From NCBI GenBank assembly GCA_963995525.1, contig OZ023209.1:32856199-32920198 (forward strand): a stretch of 64,000 bases of DNA, written 5' to 3'. Below the pieces are notes generated by a model. It did no database searches. It was not told the DNA's origin and worked only from the letters and a program-made list of their open reading frames with translations. The first letter of the stretch is position 1. Every line of letters starts with the position of its first letter. This document shows positions 33,746 to 45,745 of this stretch, one piece after another. Source of the DNA: Escarpia spicata (lineage: Eukaryota > Annelida > Polychaeta > Sabellida > Siboglinidae). Made by a program: the position numbers and the translations under genes.

Positions 33746-35706
33746 GTTAAACAAGGTTTAGCAAATCTCATATGTGGTAGAATATAAAATGATAAAGTAA
33801 CAAACATAAAGCTACTTACATAAGATAATATCTGTGTAAGCCAGTACCTGCTAGACCCTTTGATAAGGTAGCTTTGTTGTCAAAATTAATCATTTGCGAT
33901 AACCGGGCGAACTATAAGTTTATGTAGCTAGTGTCCCAAGTGTTCGCTAGGGGCGGTATAATGTAAATAAATAAGGCAGTCTTACGTAAAGAGTGACATT
34001 TGTGCACAGAAAACAGTCTTCTTAAAGACTACATAGACAGTGAATAGTTTAAACACAGTTGACTAAACTATTTTAAATAGGTAATTAGATTTTTATTATT
34101 CAATAAATTCTGATATGGCGCCTTGCAAGCGCAAGTCAAGGCAACGAGACACTTGGTGTGCGACGACTGCCACAGTTGGGTGGATTTTGCCCTATCCGGC
34201 TGTGCGAAGTCATGGACAGAGACCAAGGAAGAGGGATTCACCTTTCAGTGCGTGGGGTGTTGGAAGGTGAAATGTCTAGAGAAGGAGGTAGCTAGGTTGG
34301 TAGTTATTATACAGGGGATGTAAATGAGAATCAACAAGGAGACAGGTGGAATGGAGAGAGCCGACAGGGAGATAATTGGGAATACTGTGAGACTGAAAGA
34401 GCAGAGTAGTGGCAAAAAGACCGAGGAAAGGAGATTGGGAGGAAAGAAACGAACGGACAGGATTGTGACAGGAGAGCAGAAGACAGGGGAACAAGACTAC
34501 AACCAGACAGATGCAATCCGGAGAAGGAGCTACTCTGAGGCAGTGATTGAGGGGGTAATGAGGAAAGAGAGGGTGTTTATGGGCGATTCCATTATGAGAA
34601 AGACGGATAAGTCACTAAGCGAGGGGAAGGACATCGTTGTTTGTCTACCGGGGGCTAGGATAGAGCATGTGACTGAAAGGGTAGAGAAGGTATTGGGGTA
34701 TGGCAAGGGAGGCTCTATACTAGTACACGTAAGGACAAATAATGCAGACAGGGGGGGGGGAAACAACTGGGATAGTACAGAAATACAGACAGTTAGTGAG
34801 GAAGTTAAAGAAGACAAGAGTCGAACAGATTATTCTCTCAGGAATTTTGCCAATAATGGGAGGAAGGGGGCCAGCATACAGAAACTGCAAGAGGATGGCG
34901 ATCAACGCACTAGTTGAAGAGATGTGTAAAGAAGAGGGGGTGGGATTCATAGATACTTTGTTGGGAGGGAAGATATGTACATGAGAGATGGCCTCCATCT
35001 AAATGGAAAGGGGCAGCAGTTTTCTCAGAGAACTTGCTGCAATCTGTTGACAGTGGGACAGGCTGCATCTATTTAAACTAGATTCGCAGGGGGATTCACA
35101 AATAAAATGCGTTTGTCTAAATGCAAGGAGCATAGTAAACAAAAGAAATGAACTAAACATTATGGTAGAAGATATTGACCCTCACATAATATATATAAAC
35201 GAATCATGGGCCACCACTGATATATCATATGCTGAATTGGGACTAACAGGCTGTGTAATGTTCAGGAAAGATGGAATAGGAAGAAGGGGAGTTGGAGTTA
35301 TTTTATATGTTAAAGAATCTATCCAGGCTTATGAAATAAAATTGGAAAGAGAAGCAAACTGCAAAGAAGCTGTTTGGTGTAACATAGTTACAGGAAACTC
35401 AACGTTAACGGTGGCGTTAGTTTATCGAAGTCCAAACATAAATGTAGAAGAGAACGAAAAAGTACAAAATGCTATAACGGAAGTTAGCAAACAGGACTGT
35501 ATTATTATGGGAGATTTTAACCATGGTCATATACAATGGAAATCTCTACAGAGTACGGGGAGTGAGGACCACAAGTTTTTAGATTTAGTACAAGACAGTT
35601 TCCTTTCTCAACACATGCTAGAGCCAACCAGGGGTGAGAATGTGGTAGACATAGTGTTGTCCTCACGGAATGAATTATTTGACAATGTGAAATTATTTAA
35701 CAAGAT
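33746..35706 (+). mobile_element. CR1-type copy D: ORF1 (PHD plus esterase) and part of the endonuclease
   Basis: 5' UTR at 33746-34110. ORF1 from about 34115 has a PHD-type finger ('LVCDDCHSWVDF', 'FQCVGCWKVKCLEKEV'), then from 34530 an esterase: 'FMGDSIMRKTDKSLSEG' (catalytic-Ser block), 'ILVHVRTNNAD' and, after a frameshift near 34760, 'KMYMRDGLHLN'-like sequence. The endonuclease (35100-35700) runs to 'NELFDNVK' and then stops matching the family. RT and 3' tail are absent. It meets copy E tail-to-tail. Confidence 0.87.
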
Positions 35707-37860
35707 TTAACAAGATTGCCATCCAGAAAATTAACTGTATATGGCAGGTGGACAAGGAAGCCTTTCGGCTTATCGAGAGTCCAATAATTTGTATCTACGT
35801 GTATCCCGCCCTATCAGATACAAATTATTAAATAATTTGACATTGTCAACTAATTCATTCCATGAGGACAAAACTATGTTTGACACATTGTCACCCTTGG
35901 TTGGCTCTAGCACACGTTGAGAAAACAAACTGTCTTGTAGTAAAACTAAAAACGTGTGGTCCTCACGGCCCGTACTCTGTAGAGATTTCTGTCGTATATG
36001 ACCATGGTTAAAATCTCCCATAATAATACCGTCCCGTTTACTAACTTCCCTTACAGGGTTTTGTACTTTCTCATTCTCTTCTATGCTTCTGTTTGGACGT
36101 CGATAAATTATCCCCACCGTTAACTTTGAGTTTCCTGTAACTATGATGCTTCTTCGCAATCTGCTTCTCTTTCTAATTTTATTTCATAAGCCTGGAAAGA
36201 TTCTTTAACATATAAAATAACTCCACCTCCACTTCTTCCTATTCTATCTTTCCTAAACATTAGCCTGTTAGTCCCAATTCAGTGGTGGCCCATGATTCGG
36301 TTATACCTATGTGAGGGTCAATATCTACTACCATAATGTTTAGTTCACTTATTTTTTTTACTATGCACCTTCCATTTAAACAGACGCATTTATATACCGA
36401 TTCAGAACAGTTTTACAGGCTGTTCTTTGCTGATTTATTTTTGCTGCCTTGATCTATGCCTCCCCCTTTCCACTTAGATGGAGGCCATCTCTCATGTGCA
36501 TATCTTCCCTCCCAACAAAATATCCCCATAAACCTACGAATCTCACCCCCTGTTCTTTACACATCTGCTCTGCTTTAATTTCCCCACTAACTCTCTGTAC
36601 TTCTGTACCATCCCAGTTGTTCCCTCCCTGTTTGCTTTATTTGTCCCTAAGTGTACTAGTATAGACCCTCCCCTGTCATGCCCCAATACCTTCTCTACCC
36701 TTTCAGTCACATTCTCTATCCTAGGCTCCGGCAAACAAACTACAACGTCCTCCCCTTCGCTTAGTGTCTTCTCTGTCTTCCTCAGAATAGAATCACCCAT
36801 GAACACCTTCGCTTTCCTCAATGCCCCATCAATCACTGCCTCAGAGTAGCTCCTTCTCCGGTTTGCATCTGTCTGGTTGTAGTCTTCTTCCACTGTCTTC
36901 TGCTCTCCTGTCACAATCTTTTCTGTTCCATTCTTTCCTGACGCTGTTTCTGTTGAGACCTTCCAACTTCTTTCCATTCCTTTCATCCCGTCATCTTTCC
37001 TCCCATTGCATTTCCGTTTCTCCTCTCCCTTCTCTTTTCCCCTCCTACCTTTTTCTCTACGGTCATTTTCTCCCCTTTCACCTTCACGCTTGTCACCTTT
37101 CCTGCTGTCGATCTTCTAATTTCTTCCCCTCTGATCACTTTTCCTCCTCACAATCTCCTTTCCTCAGTCTTCTTGCCACTGCTCTACTCCTTTAGTCTCA
37201 CAGTATTCCCAACCCTCTCCCTGTCGTCTCTCCCCATTCCAAGTGTCTCCTTGCTGATTCTCATTTATATCCCCTGCACAATATCTACCAATCTAGCTAC
37301 CTCCTTCTTTGGACATTCCACCTTCCAACACCCCACGCACTGAAAGGTGAATCCCTCTTCTTTGGTCTCTGCCCATGACTTCCCACAGCCGGATATGGCA
37401 AAATCCACCCAACTGTGGCAGTCGCCTCACACCATGTTTCGCATTGCCTTGACTTGCCGCTTGTACGGCGCCATATAAGAATTTATTTAATACTAATAGT
37501 CTAATTAGCTATTTAAAATAGTTTAGTAAACTATGTTCACACTATTCACTATGTCTATGTAGTATTTAAGAAGGCTGTTTGCTGTGCACAAATGTTATTC
37601 TTTACGTAAGATCGCCTTGTTTATTTCGGTTCCAGCTAGTTTCAGTTGACCAAATAATCACATATTCGTTAACCTTTTTACTCAGTTGCACAAATGTTTA
37701 CCTTTTTACTCAGTTGCACAAATGTTCTAGTCACAATTGCTAAAATAATCACACATACGTTTATTTTATCACTCATCTAAATAACTGTTCTAATATAAGT
37801 TATCAAATACTAATACAGTCGTTTTCTCACACTGATCTATATAATTCGTTAGTGTCAGAT
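35700..37860 (-). mobile_element. CR1-type copy E: 3' tail joined to endonuclease and ORF1, RT deleted
   Basis: Tail at 35700-35820 (minus sense), then immediately the endonuclease end ('WNELVDNVKLFNN'), so the whole RT is missing. Further pieces are 'GDFNHGHI', and ORF1 at 36543-37470 with 'FMGDSILRKTEKTLSEGEDV' and 'ILVHLGTNKAN'. The PHD finger and start lie near 37320-37470, with 5' UTR to about 37860. Stops and indels are frequent. A 28-bp direct duplication ('ctttttactcagttgcacaa') sits at 37678-37730. Confidence 0.82.
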
Positions 37861-37913
37861 AACTAAGTGCCTACACATTCATTCATTCAGCCCATCCAAA
37901 TGGATCTACTCAC

Positions 37914-38024
37914 CAACATCGAATGTCATCATCGCTACGTTGCTTGACATGGCTCCCATTAGTGCTATGATTTGAGAACTGGTCTCCAACGGAACTGGGC
38001 CAGATATGAATACAACCACTTGTT
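37914..38024 (-). CDS. CACHD1: CACHD1-like exon: VWA domain, third strand
   Basis: The acceptor is gtgttgcag|AA and the donor is GTTG|GTGAGT (phase 1 to phase 1, 111 nt). It encodes 'QVVVFISGPVPLE' and 'NVAMMTFDV', the last core strands of the VWA fold. Active metal-binding VWA domains usually have an aspartate in the F-T-D-G position; here the residues are F-I-S-G. Together with the first VWA exon this points to a non-canonical metal site. Confidence 0.88.
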
Positions 38025-38776
38025 CTGCAACACAATACACATTTCCCGTCACCAGAGCGCCACCCGCTGGATGAATGTAACTAAAACAATTGGGGAATCT
38101 ACATTACCTATACGCAAAGTAAGAGCGCTTTGCCTTGTGTAAATGAGATGTGCGACACCATACATGCGACATCTAAATACACAAGAGTAAAATCACCAAT
38201 GCTGCTGATATCGCGACTCATCGATGGGAACATTTGTTATCAATAGTATTCCGCATCGTTACATCAATAATTGTGTTAATATTACTACATCAACTAATGC
38301 GACGCTTTAATAGTGTGAAGTATTAAAACACCTGTAGCATAATCAAGTGTGTCTGGTACAACGCTTTGCACGAATTAATAAATATTACCTCTAAGCTAAC
38401 TCTGTTCTGCTCAGTATCTTAGCGTAGAATTGTCAATAAAAACGATACGGTTCTGAGTACATCTACAGCCGTTTCCAAACGTGGGCAAATTTGTTCACCC
38501 CCACCAGGCCAGTGTCTTTTTGAAGAGACACACAAAAAGGTGTTGGACCCTTTTTATTTGGTGTCAATTCCAAGGGAAAAGGATACAAAACAGTGTGTGC
38601 AAACTGTCGTGGGCTCACCGAGTTTAGAGAAGGACATTTAAAATCATGCTGTATGAGTTGCGACCAGTTAATATAGCAACGCAACAATCATGTTATTGTT
38701 GTGGTCCAAGAACGCCGTCGTAATCATCAATAGCAACATCGACAACAACAACAATGCATGTTAGATACATACTCAC

Positions 38777-38996
38777 TATAATGTAGACTCTTATTTCTCG
38801 TGGTTAGGTATTTAGCAGCCTTCTCAAGTGCTGCCACGTACGATGTCTTCTTATTCTCTTTCAACAAAAACGAACGGATGAACTTTCTCATTGCTATCTT
38901 AGCGAATGAATTGGCAGGTGTGAGAGACTCCTGGAGGCATTCTGCGATATTAGCTTCCGACCAAATATAGTCATCAGCGAAGCCAAATACAGCAAT
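38777..38996 (-). CDS. CACHD1: CACHD1-like exon: VWA domain, middle
   Basis: The acceptor is gttcatag|ATT and the donor is ATA|GTGAGT. The exon runs from phase 0 to phase 1 (73 codons plus one base). It encodes 'IAVFGFADDYIW', the second VWA beta strand, then a conserved-looking cysteine and helix (AECLQESLTPAN), and the helix 'YVAALEKAAKYL' typical of alpha2-delta VWA domains. It is separated from the previous exon by a 24.5-kb intron filled with mobile DNA, and the phases still agree. Confidence 0.88.
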
Positions 38997-39157
38997 CTAT
39001 GAACAAAATGTCACACTTGGTGTATTAACGTGTTTAATAAGTAAATATATATAACATTTGCATTAACTGTGTTCAAATCGAGTTGTATGCGATTAATTTA
39101 AGTTAACGAACACGCAGAAGCCAATTGTTCTTGCGGCATGTGTTTCAGTTGTGTCAG

Positions 39158-39158
39158 G

Positions 39159-39189
<31 letters not shown>

Positions 39190-39238
39190 GCGCGCGCGTA
39201 CACACACACACACACACACACATCATCATCATCATCAT
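39158..39238. repeat. CG/CA/ATC microsatellite
   Basis: (CG)4(CA)n(CG)n(CA)n(TCA)n in the intron upstream of exon 38777. The alternating purine-pyrimidine run is suitable for Z-DNA. Confidence 0.9.
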
Positions 39239-39548
39239 CGTCATAGGTCGGCCGGGGCGAAACATAGATGAGCTGTTTCCAAATGGGTTGATCGTTCGTG
39301 AGGGATGGAAAGTCCGTTTCTTCAACGTCAAGGTTTTTCGCAGATCATACATTGTCACCTGCACGGTTTCTGCTGTATCTAGGTTTCTGCGACATTTTCA
39401 TATTTCGCCGGATTTAACATTAGATACATCATTAGTGAGATATGACGTCTATAAATTTGCAACAAAGTAATTTTTCTCAAGTGAAAACAAATATTATTTT
39501 AATTGCTAACGCTGACCATCGGTAATATTTCAATTTATTAGATAATGT

Positions 39549-40412
39549 AAGTATTTCACTAAAAACAATTTAGTTGACGTTTTGTTTCCATGCCATTAAT
39601 AAAATAAGTGGTTGTGATTAATAATATCGGTACGTTGCAGAATTCTAAAATTGTTTGTGAAATCTGCATAATATGATGATTGCGTACAGCAGAGATAGAG
39701 TGGATCAGTGTATTTATATATATATAATATATATATAATATATATACACACACGCACGCACGCACACGCACACCCATATATACTGGAACTGGAACTTTTT
39801 TATTTGACAGATAACATAACAAATACAAGACATGTAGAATAATTTTCATAAAATAATAAAACTTCTGTCGGGAGACTCTCATTGTGGCTTACAAATGTGC
39901 CGCTGACGTGAGAGCCCTTCGCCCACTGGCACTAGTAATCGTAACTAAGCATTCCTACTATATCGTGGTGTACAAACCATATATTAAGTTAAAGTTGCAC
40001 AAGCTACTTAAATAGATCGTAAGCTAAAGGCAGACTCGATGTTGCCCAACTGATCCGATAACTAGTTGCTCATGTAAACAGCGCTTTAGGCACGATTTGT
40101 CACGGCGTCGACGGAGTCGTCAGGAGTCGTCCAAGTTGATGCTAGCCCTAATCTGACCGACTAGTTGTTCGGAGTTGCGCCTAATTATCCAATCACGAAA
40201 ACCATACGGTGATGACGTTGATAGGTCAACGCCGGGTTCATATACTGGACCACTCGGTTTCTGCCTTACGCAAGCATAATATGCTGTTTTCACCAAAAAA
40301 TTTTGAAATCGTTCAGCAACATATCAATATTATTAATCAGAACCATTTATTTAATCAATGGCATGCAAACGAAGCGTCGACTAAGTTGTTTTTAGGAAAT
40401 ACTTACAATACT
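39549..40412. mobile_element. Inverted-repeat element, about 160-bp arms
   Basis: The segment 39549-39705 is the imperfect reverse complement (about 75% by eye) of 40254-40412; shared landmarks include 'ctgattaataatattg', 'catgccatt' and 'ataatatg'. The interior holds (TA)n/(CA)n and a segment related to 55.6-55.76 kb. There is no transposase, so it is probably a MITE-like or foldback element. Confidence 0.6.
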
Positions 40413-40870
40413 TGTAAGACGATAATCACTTCACGCGCCAAACGGAAGCACTCGGTTTCTGCCTCGTCGTGTTCAAAATCATCACTGTGCGACAAATCGC
40501 AATGCATTCACTGTATAAACTCCACTTTCTTGTGGTGATTATGGTGAATAGTTGCTTACAATTTCGTCCGATAAATTTTAATATTACGGTTGTTTACATC
40601 ACCGTCACCGATACGGTGCACTGTAGACAGTGTAGTCACCTGGTTTGCGTTCGCTATCAAAATATCTGTCAAAAATCTGTTTGCCTCGTTTTAATTTGAG
40701 ACAAATAACTTTGTTGCAAGTTTCTAGACGTCCTTTGTTCATTGTGTCCGATATATCTGACTAAATATGTATTTAATATGAGATCCAGCTATATAATCGT
40801 AATGAGGCAGAAACTCAGATAGGGCAGAAACCGAGTAGGAGAAGTAATTGTCCGCCATGAACATGTGAAA

Positions 40871-42515
40871 CATGCACTCTGTTATCTACCACGGCACAAA
40901 GAAAACATGCACTCTGTGATCTACCACGGCACAACGTAAACATGCATTCTGTGCTCTACCACGGCACAACGAAAACATGCACTCTGTACTCTACCACGGC
41001 ACAACGAAAACATGCACTCTGTGATCTACCACGGCACAACGAAAACATGCACTCTATGATCTACCACGGCACAACGAAAACATGCACTCTGTGCTCTACC
41101 ACGGCACAACGAAAACATGCACTCTGTGATCTACCACGGCACAACGAAAACATGCACTCTGTGATCTACCACGGCACAACGAAAACATGCACTCTCTGCT
41201 CTACCACGGCACAACGAAAACATGCACTCTGTGGTCTACCACTGCACAACGAAAACATGCACTCTGTGCTCTACCACGTCACAACGAAAACATGCACTCT
41301 GTGATCTACCACGGCACAACGAAAACATGCACTCTGTGATCTACCACGGCACAACGAAAACATGCACTCTGTGATCTACCACGGCACAACGAAAACATGC
41401 ACTCTGTGATCTACCACGGCACAACGAAAACATGCACTCTGTACTCTACCACGGCACAACGAAAACATGCACTCTGTGATCTACCACGGCACAACGAAAA
41501 CATGCACTCTATGATCTACCACGGCACAACGAAAACATGCACTCTGTGCTCTACCACGGCACAACGAAAACATGCACTCTGTGATCTACCACGGCACAAC
41601 GAAAACATGCACTCTGTGATCTACCACGGCACAACGAAAACATGCACTCTCTGCTCTACCACGGCACAACGAAAACATGCACTCTGTGGTCTACCACTGC
41701 ACAACGAAAACATGCACTCTGTGCTCTACCACGTCACAACGAAAACATGCACTCTGTGATCTACCACGGCACAACGAAAACGTGCACTCTGTGATCTACC
41801 ACGGCACAACGAAAACATGCACTCTGTGATCTACCACGGCACAACGAAAACATGCACTCTGTGATCTACCACGGCACAACGAAAACATGCACTCTGTGAT
41901 CTACCACGGCACAACGAAAACATGCACTCTGTGATCTACCACGGCACAACGAAAACATGCACTCTGTGATCTACCACGGCACAACGAAAACATGCACTCT
42001 GTGATCTACCACGGCACAACGAAAACATGCACTCTGTGATCTATCACGGCACAACAAAAACATGCACTCTGTGATCTACCACGGCACAACGAAAACATGC
42101 ACTCTGTGATCTACCACGGCACAACGAAAACATGCACTCTGTGATCTACCACGGCACAACGAAAACATGCACTCTGTGCTCTACCACGGCACAACGAAAA
42201 CATGCACTCTGTGCTCTACCACGGCACAACGAAAACATGCACTCTGTGCTCTACCACGGAACAACGAAAACATGCACTCTGTGATCTACCACGGCACAAC
42301 GAAAACATGCACTCTGTGATTTACCACGGCACAACGAAAACATGCACTCTGTGATCTACCACGGCACAACGAAAACATGCACTCTGTGATCTACCACGGC
42401 ACAACGAAAACATGCACTCTGTGATCTACCACGGCACAACAAAAACATGCACTCTGTGATCTACCACGGCACAACGAAAACATGCACTCTGTGATCTACC
42501 ACGGCACAACGAACA
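40871..42515 (+). repeat. 35-bp minisatellite, 47 uniform units
   Basis: The unit begins CATGCACTCTGTGATCTACC and ends CACGGCACAACGAAAA. The start recurs every 35 bp without any length change, from 40871 to the unit starting 42481. Units at the left edge carry extra substitutions, and the final unit is cut short at the array end. Variants sit mainly in the hexamer after CACTCT (gtgatc, gtgctc, gtactc, atgatc, ctgctc, gtggtc). A block of 13 units (455 bp) from about 40974 is repeated from about 41429 with the same variant order. Two identical-looking 120-codon frames are by-products. Confidence 0.97.
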
Positions 42516-42849
42516 CAGCTATGAGTAGTAGAAGACGGCGGTGTCTTTAGCACAAGGTAACATGTATTTTACATTTTGCGTAAATTTGTTTCGATATTTT
42601 CTACTAGGTCGAGTTCGACCAACAACCCAAGCCAAGCCAGGCCCAACGCCAAGGCGAGTCAACAGCATAGTTTTATCTAATCTATATATTTCCTGTAAAT
42701 TTTAAGATTTATAAGGATATAATTTCTGCTGCCAACTGAAATGCGAGGAGACGGTTTTAGCGGGACTAATTTCCCACAATTATCAATTAAAATACAAAGA
42801 ATTGGCTAAGCAAAATAGAAAACAGATACGTAAAAGCTAAAGTCATCTT

Positions 42850-43720
42850 TATAAATGACCTTCCTGGTGAGACAGAAAGCACTACCATGATCTTTGCAGA
42901 TGACACAAAGATATTCAGAGAAGTCATAAACCATACAAATCAAGACAAACTACAAGAATACCTGAACAAACTCAAAAACTGGTCAACCAAGTGGCAGCTA
43001 AATGTCAACGAAGCGAAGTGTAAAGTCCTTCACCTGGGGAATAAGAACCAGAAACTACTTTACACCATGAACAACATAACAATGACAGCCACTGAAGTTG
43101 AGAAAGATCTGGGAGTCCAAGTAGACCAGGACATGATGTTCCGAGCCCACGTTAAGAGTGCAATTAACAAATCGACAAGGATGTTAGGACTGATTCGAAA
43201 ATCATTAACATGCCTGGACATAACAACCATTCCAACACTGTTCAAAACAATGGTCCGTCCCCACCTCGAATACGGAAATGTTATCTGGGCACCGCATACG
43301 AAGAGGGACTTTTATGAAATTAAAAAAATCCAACCCCGAGCTACAAAACTAGTGCCAACATTGAAAGACAAGCCATACGAAGACCGTCTGAAGGCACTCA
43401 ATCTACCATCACTTCATCACAGAAGACGACGAGGCGACGTGATATAACTATACAAGATAAAACACTAAATTGATCGTGTGGATCAAACCCTCTTCTTCAC
43501 TGCCCCTACAACGTTGAACACCAGAGGGCACAGTTAAAAACTATTCATGAAAAGAGCAAACATTCAGCTAAAAAAATTCCTTCAGTTCCAGAATTGTAGA
43601 CGATTGGAACTCACTACCCGAAAATGTCATCGCTAGCATTTCTCTAAACTGCTTCAAAAATAGACTTGACAAGCACTGGACTAAAGACTGCTATATCCTC
43701 CCTTAGGCGTAAAATACATG
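42850..43720 (+). mobile_element. CR1/L2-like retrotransposon, RT C-terminal half
   Basis: One open frame (42887-43447, 186 codons) begins at the catalytic box 'MIFADDTKIFREV' and runs through 'NWSTKWQLNVNEAKCKVLHL', 'VEKDLGVQVDQDMMF' and 'MVRPHLEYGNVIWAPH' to 'RLKALNLPSLHHRRRRGD'. After a stop, short pieces continue to 43700. It lacks everything upstream of the F-A-D-D box. It is a different family from copies A-F, about 60 residues in common by motif order only. Confidence 0.88.
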
Positions 43721-43899
43721 ATACATCAACAAAACAATACTCAAATCTGAAAAGAAGATTCGGTTACGCAATGCAATAGTTTTGACCGGGAATAAAACAG
43801 GCAGTAGCCTTCAAGTTCCGTATATATGATGATGGTGATAATAAAGTAAAGGCTAAAGCTCACTGCCACGGCACTGGCACTGGCAGCACCTGAATGGTA

Positions 43900-45745
43900 T
43901 TTTAAAGACTGCTCAGGATAACGGTAACCTAAAACCATTTTGGCGTTATATAAAGTCTCAACAGCATGTTTCAGTTGGTATATCCCCTCTAAAAACTGGT
44001 GGTCAACTTTATTCTGATTCTAGCAGTAAAGCCTCCATTTTATCTAGGCAATTCAAATCAGTTTTCACTAAAGATACCGATTGTCCTAATAGAAATATGA
44101 AACTTGATGGTCCTCATTTTCCGGATATTGATACTCTCATATTTAATGTGGTGGGTATTGGTAAGCTACTAAGGGATATAAACCCTAGTAAATCCAGTGA
44201 GCCAGATAAGATTCCAGGTAGAATATTGAAAGAACTTCTGAGCTAGTTTCTGAGCTAGCTCCTTTTTAAAAATGTTTGTTCCGAAAGTCGTTGCATTCTG
44301 GGGAAGTACCAGCTGAATGGTGTAAGCAATGGATCACACCAATATTTAAGAAAGGTGTAAAATGTGATCCAAGCAATTACAGACCTGTATCACTAACATG
44401 TATTTTTTTCAAAAATAATGGAACGTTATTTGTTCCCATATTCGTCAACATCTAGATGACCACAATATTCTATCTCCCTTTCAGCATGGTTTTATAAAGA
44501 AACATTCTTGTGAAACCCAACTGTTACTAACAACAAATGACATTGCAAAATTACATGATCAGAATCTACAAGTGGATTTTGCTATTCTTGATTTTTCTAA
44601 AGCTTTTGATGTTGTACCACACAACAGACTGTTAAATAAGTAGAATTATTTTTGTATAAATGGAAATGTTCAAAATTGGATAAAGTCATTCTTAATGGAT
44701 CGAACTCAACGTGTATTGGTAAACAGTGAATTTTCTGATGATGAAGAAGCAGCACCCGGTGTTCCTCAGGGTACAGTAATGGGACCACTTTTGTTTTTAT
44801 TATACTGTAATGATCTTCCAGGTGTTATTTCTCCAGGTACAAGAGAGAGACTCTTTGCTGATGATTGTTTGATTTATAGACCAGTTCAGTGTTTACAAGA
44901 TCAACTAATATTGCAACAAGAATTAGACAGCCTTGTTAAGTGGAGTGTTGATTGGGGCATGAAATTTAATATTTCTAAATGCAATATAATGAGCACAACT
45001 TCTGGTCTTCATTTACATCGTTTTTATCCCATGGGCGGGCACATTTTGAAAGAGGTCAGTGATACAAAATATTTGGGGGTTATTTTATCAAATGATTTAA
45101 CTTGGTCTAAGCACATTGCTGAAGTGGTTAAGAAAGGTAATCAAAAACTTGGATTTTTACTTAGAAATCTTAGGGGCTGTTCACAAAAATGCTAAACAAT
45201 TGCATGTATTTCATTAGTAAGAGCTGGAATGGAATATGCAGCAACAATCTGGGATCTATTCCTAATGAAAGAAATGAACAGCCTTGAAGTAATTCAAAGA
45301 CGTGCAGTGAGATGGATACAATCTAAATATTCATATGAGATAAGTGTGACAGAATTGCTAAAAGACTTACATTGGGTACAATTAACAGATCGGAGACGTA
45401 TTATGCGTTTAACTCTGTTTTATAAAATAAATAATAATTAATTGCCAATAACATTTTCAGCTTAATAGAGCTACACGGGCAGGATCATCGATGGGTCAAG
45501 ATGGGAATATTTTATTTAATAATAAATTAAGTAGACCTAGTTGTAATAAAACCATTTTGTCTAAATTTGTAAGTTTAAGAACTATACCAGATTGGAATAA
45601 ATTATCCAGCAATATTCTTGCGGCCTGCTCCAGTACATCATTTTGGAGTAGGCTAGAGGCGCTACCCTGAACGTATTGCCTCTCATCAACCATCCATGTG
45701 TTGTCCCTTCTGGGAATTTATGGATTATTTATTAAGATAAGATAA
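43900..45745 (+). mobile_element. L2/CR1-like retrotransposon ORF2 fragment with AAGATA tail
   Basis: Plus-strand pieces give 'NLKPFWRYIKSQQHVSVGI' (about 43920), 'FAILDFSKAFDVVPHNRLLN' (about 44580), then open frame 44695-45195 with 'PGVPQGTVMGPLLFLLY' and catalytic 'LFADDCLIYRPV'. Then 'VEYAA.IWD' and 'LEVIQRRAVRWIQSKYS' to 45441. Several stops and frameshifts lie between 44240 and 44690. It ends with 'taagataagataagat', a typical short repeat tail. Confidence 0.85.

Noticed and set aside
40942..41759. Two 120-codon repeated plus-strand frames
   Set aside because: They are read-through of the 35-bp minisatellite, whose unit is not a multiple of three; no start context, splice sites or homologues support a protein.
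40871..42515. CRISPR-like regular repeats
   Set aside because: Units are head-to-tail with no unique spacers, and the DNA is eukaryotic.
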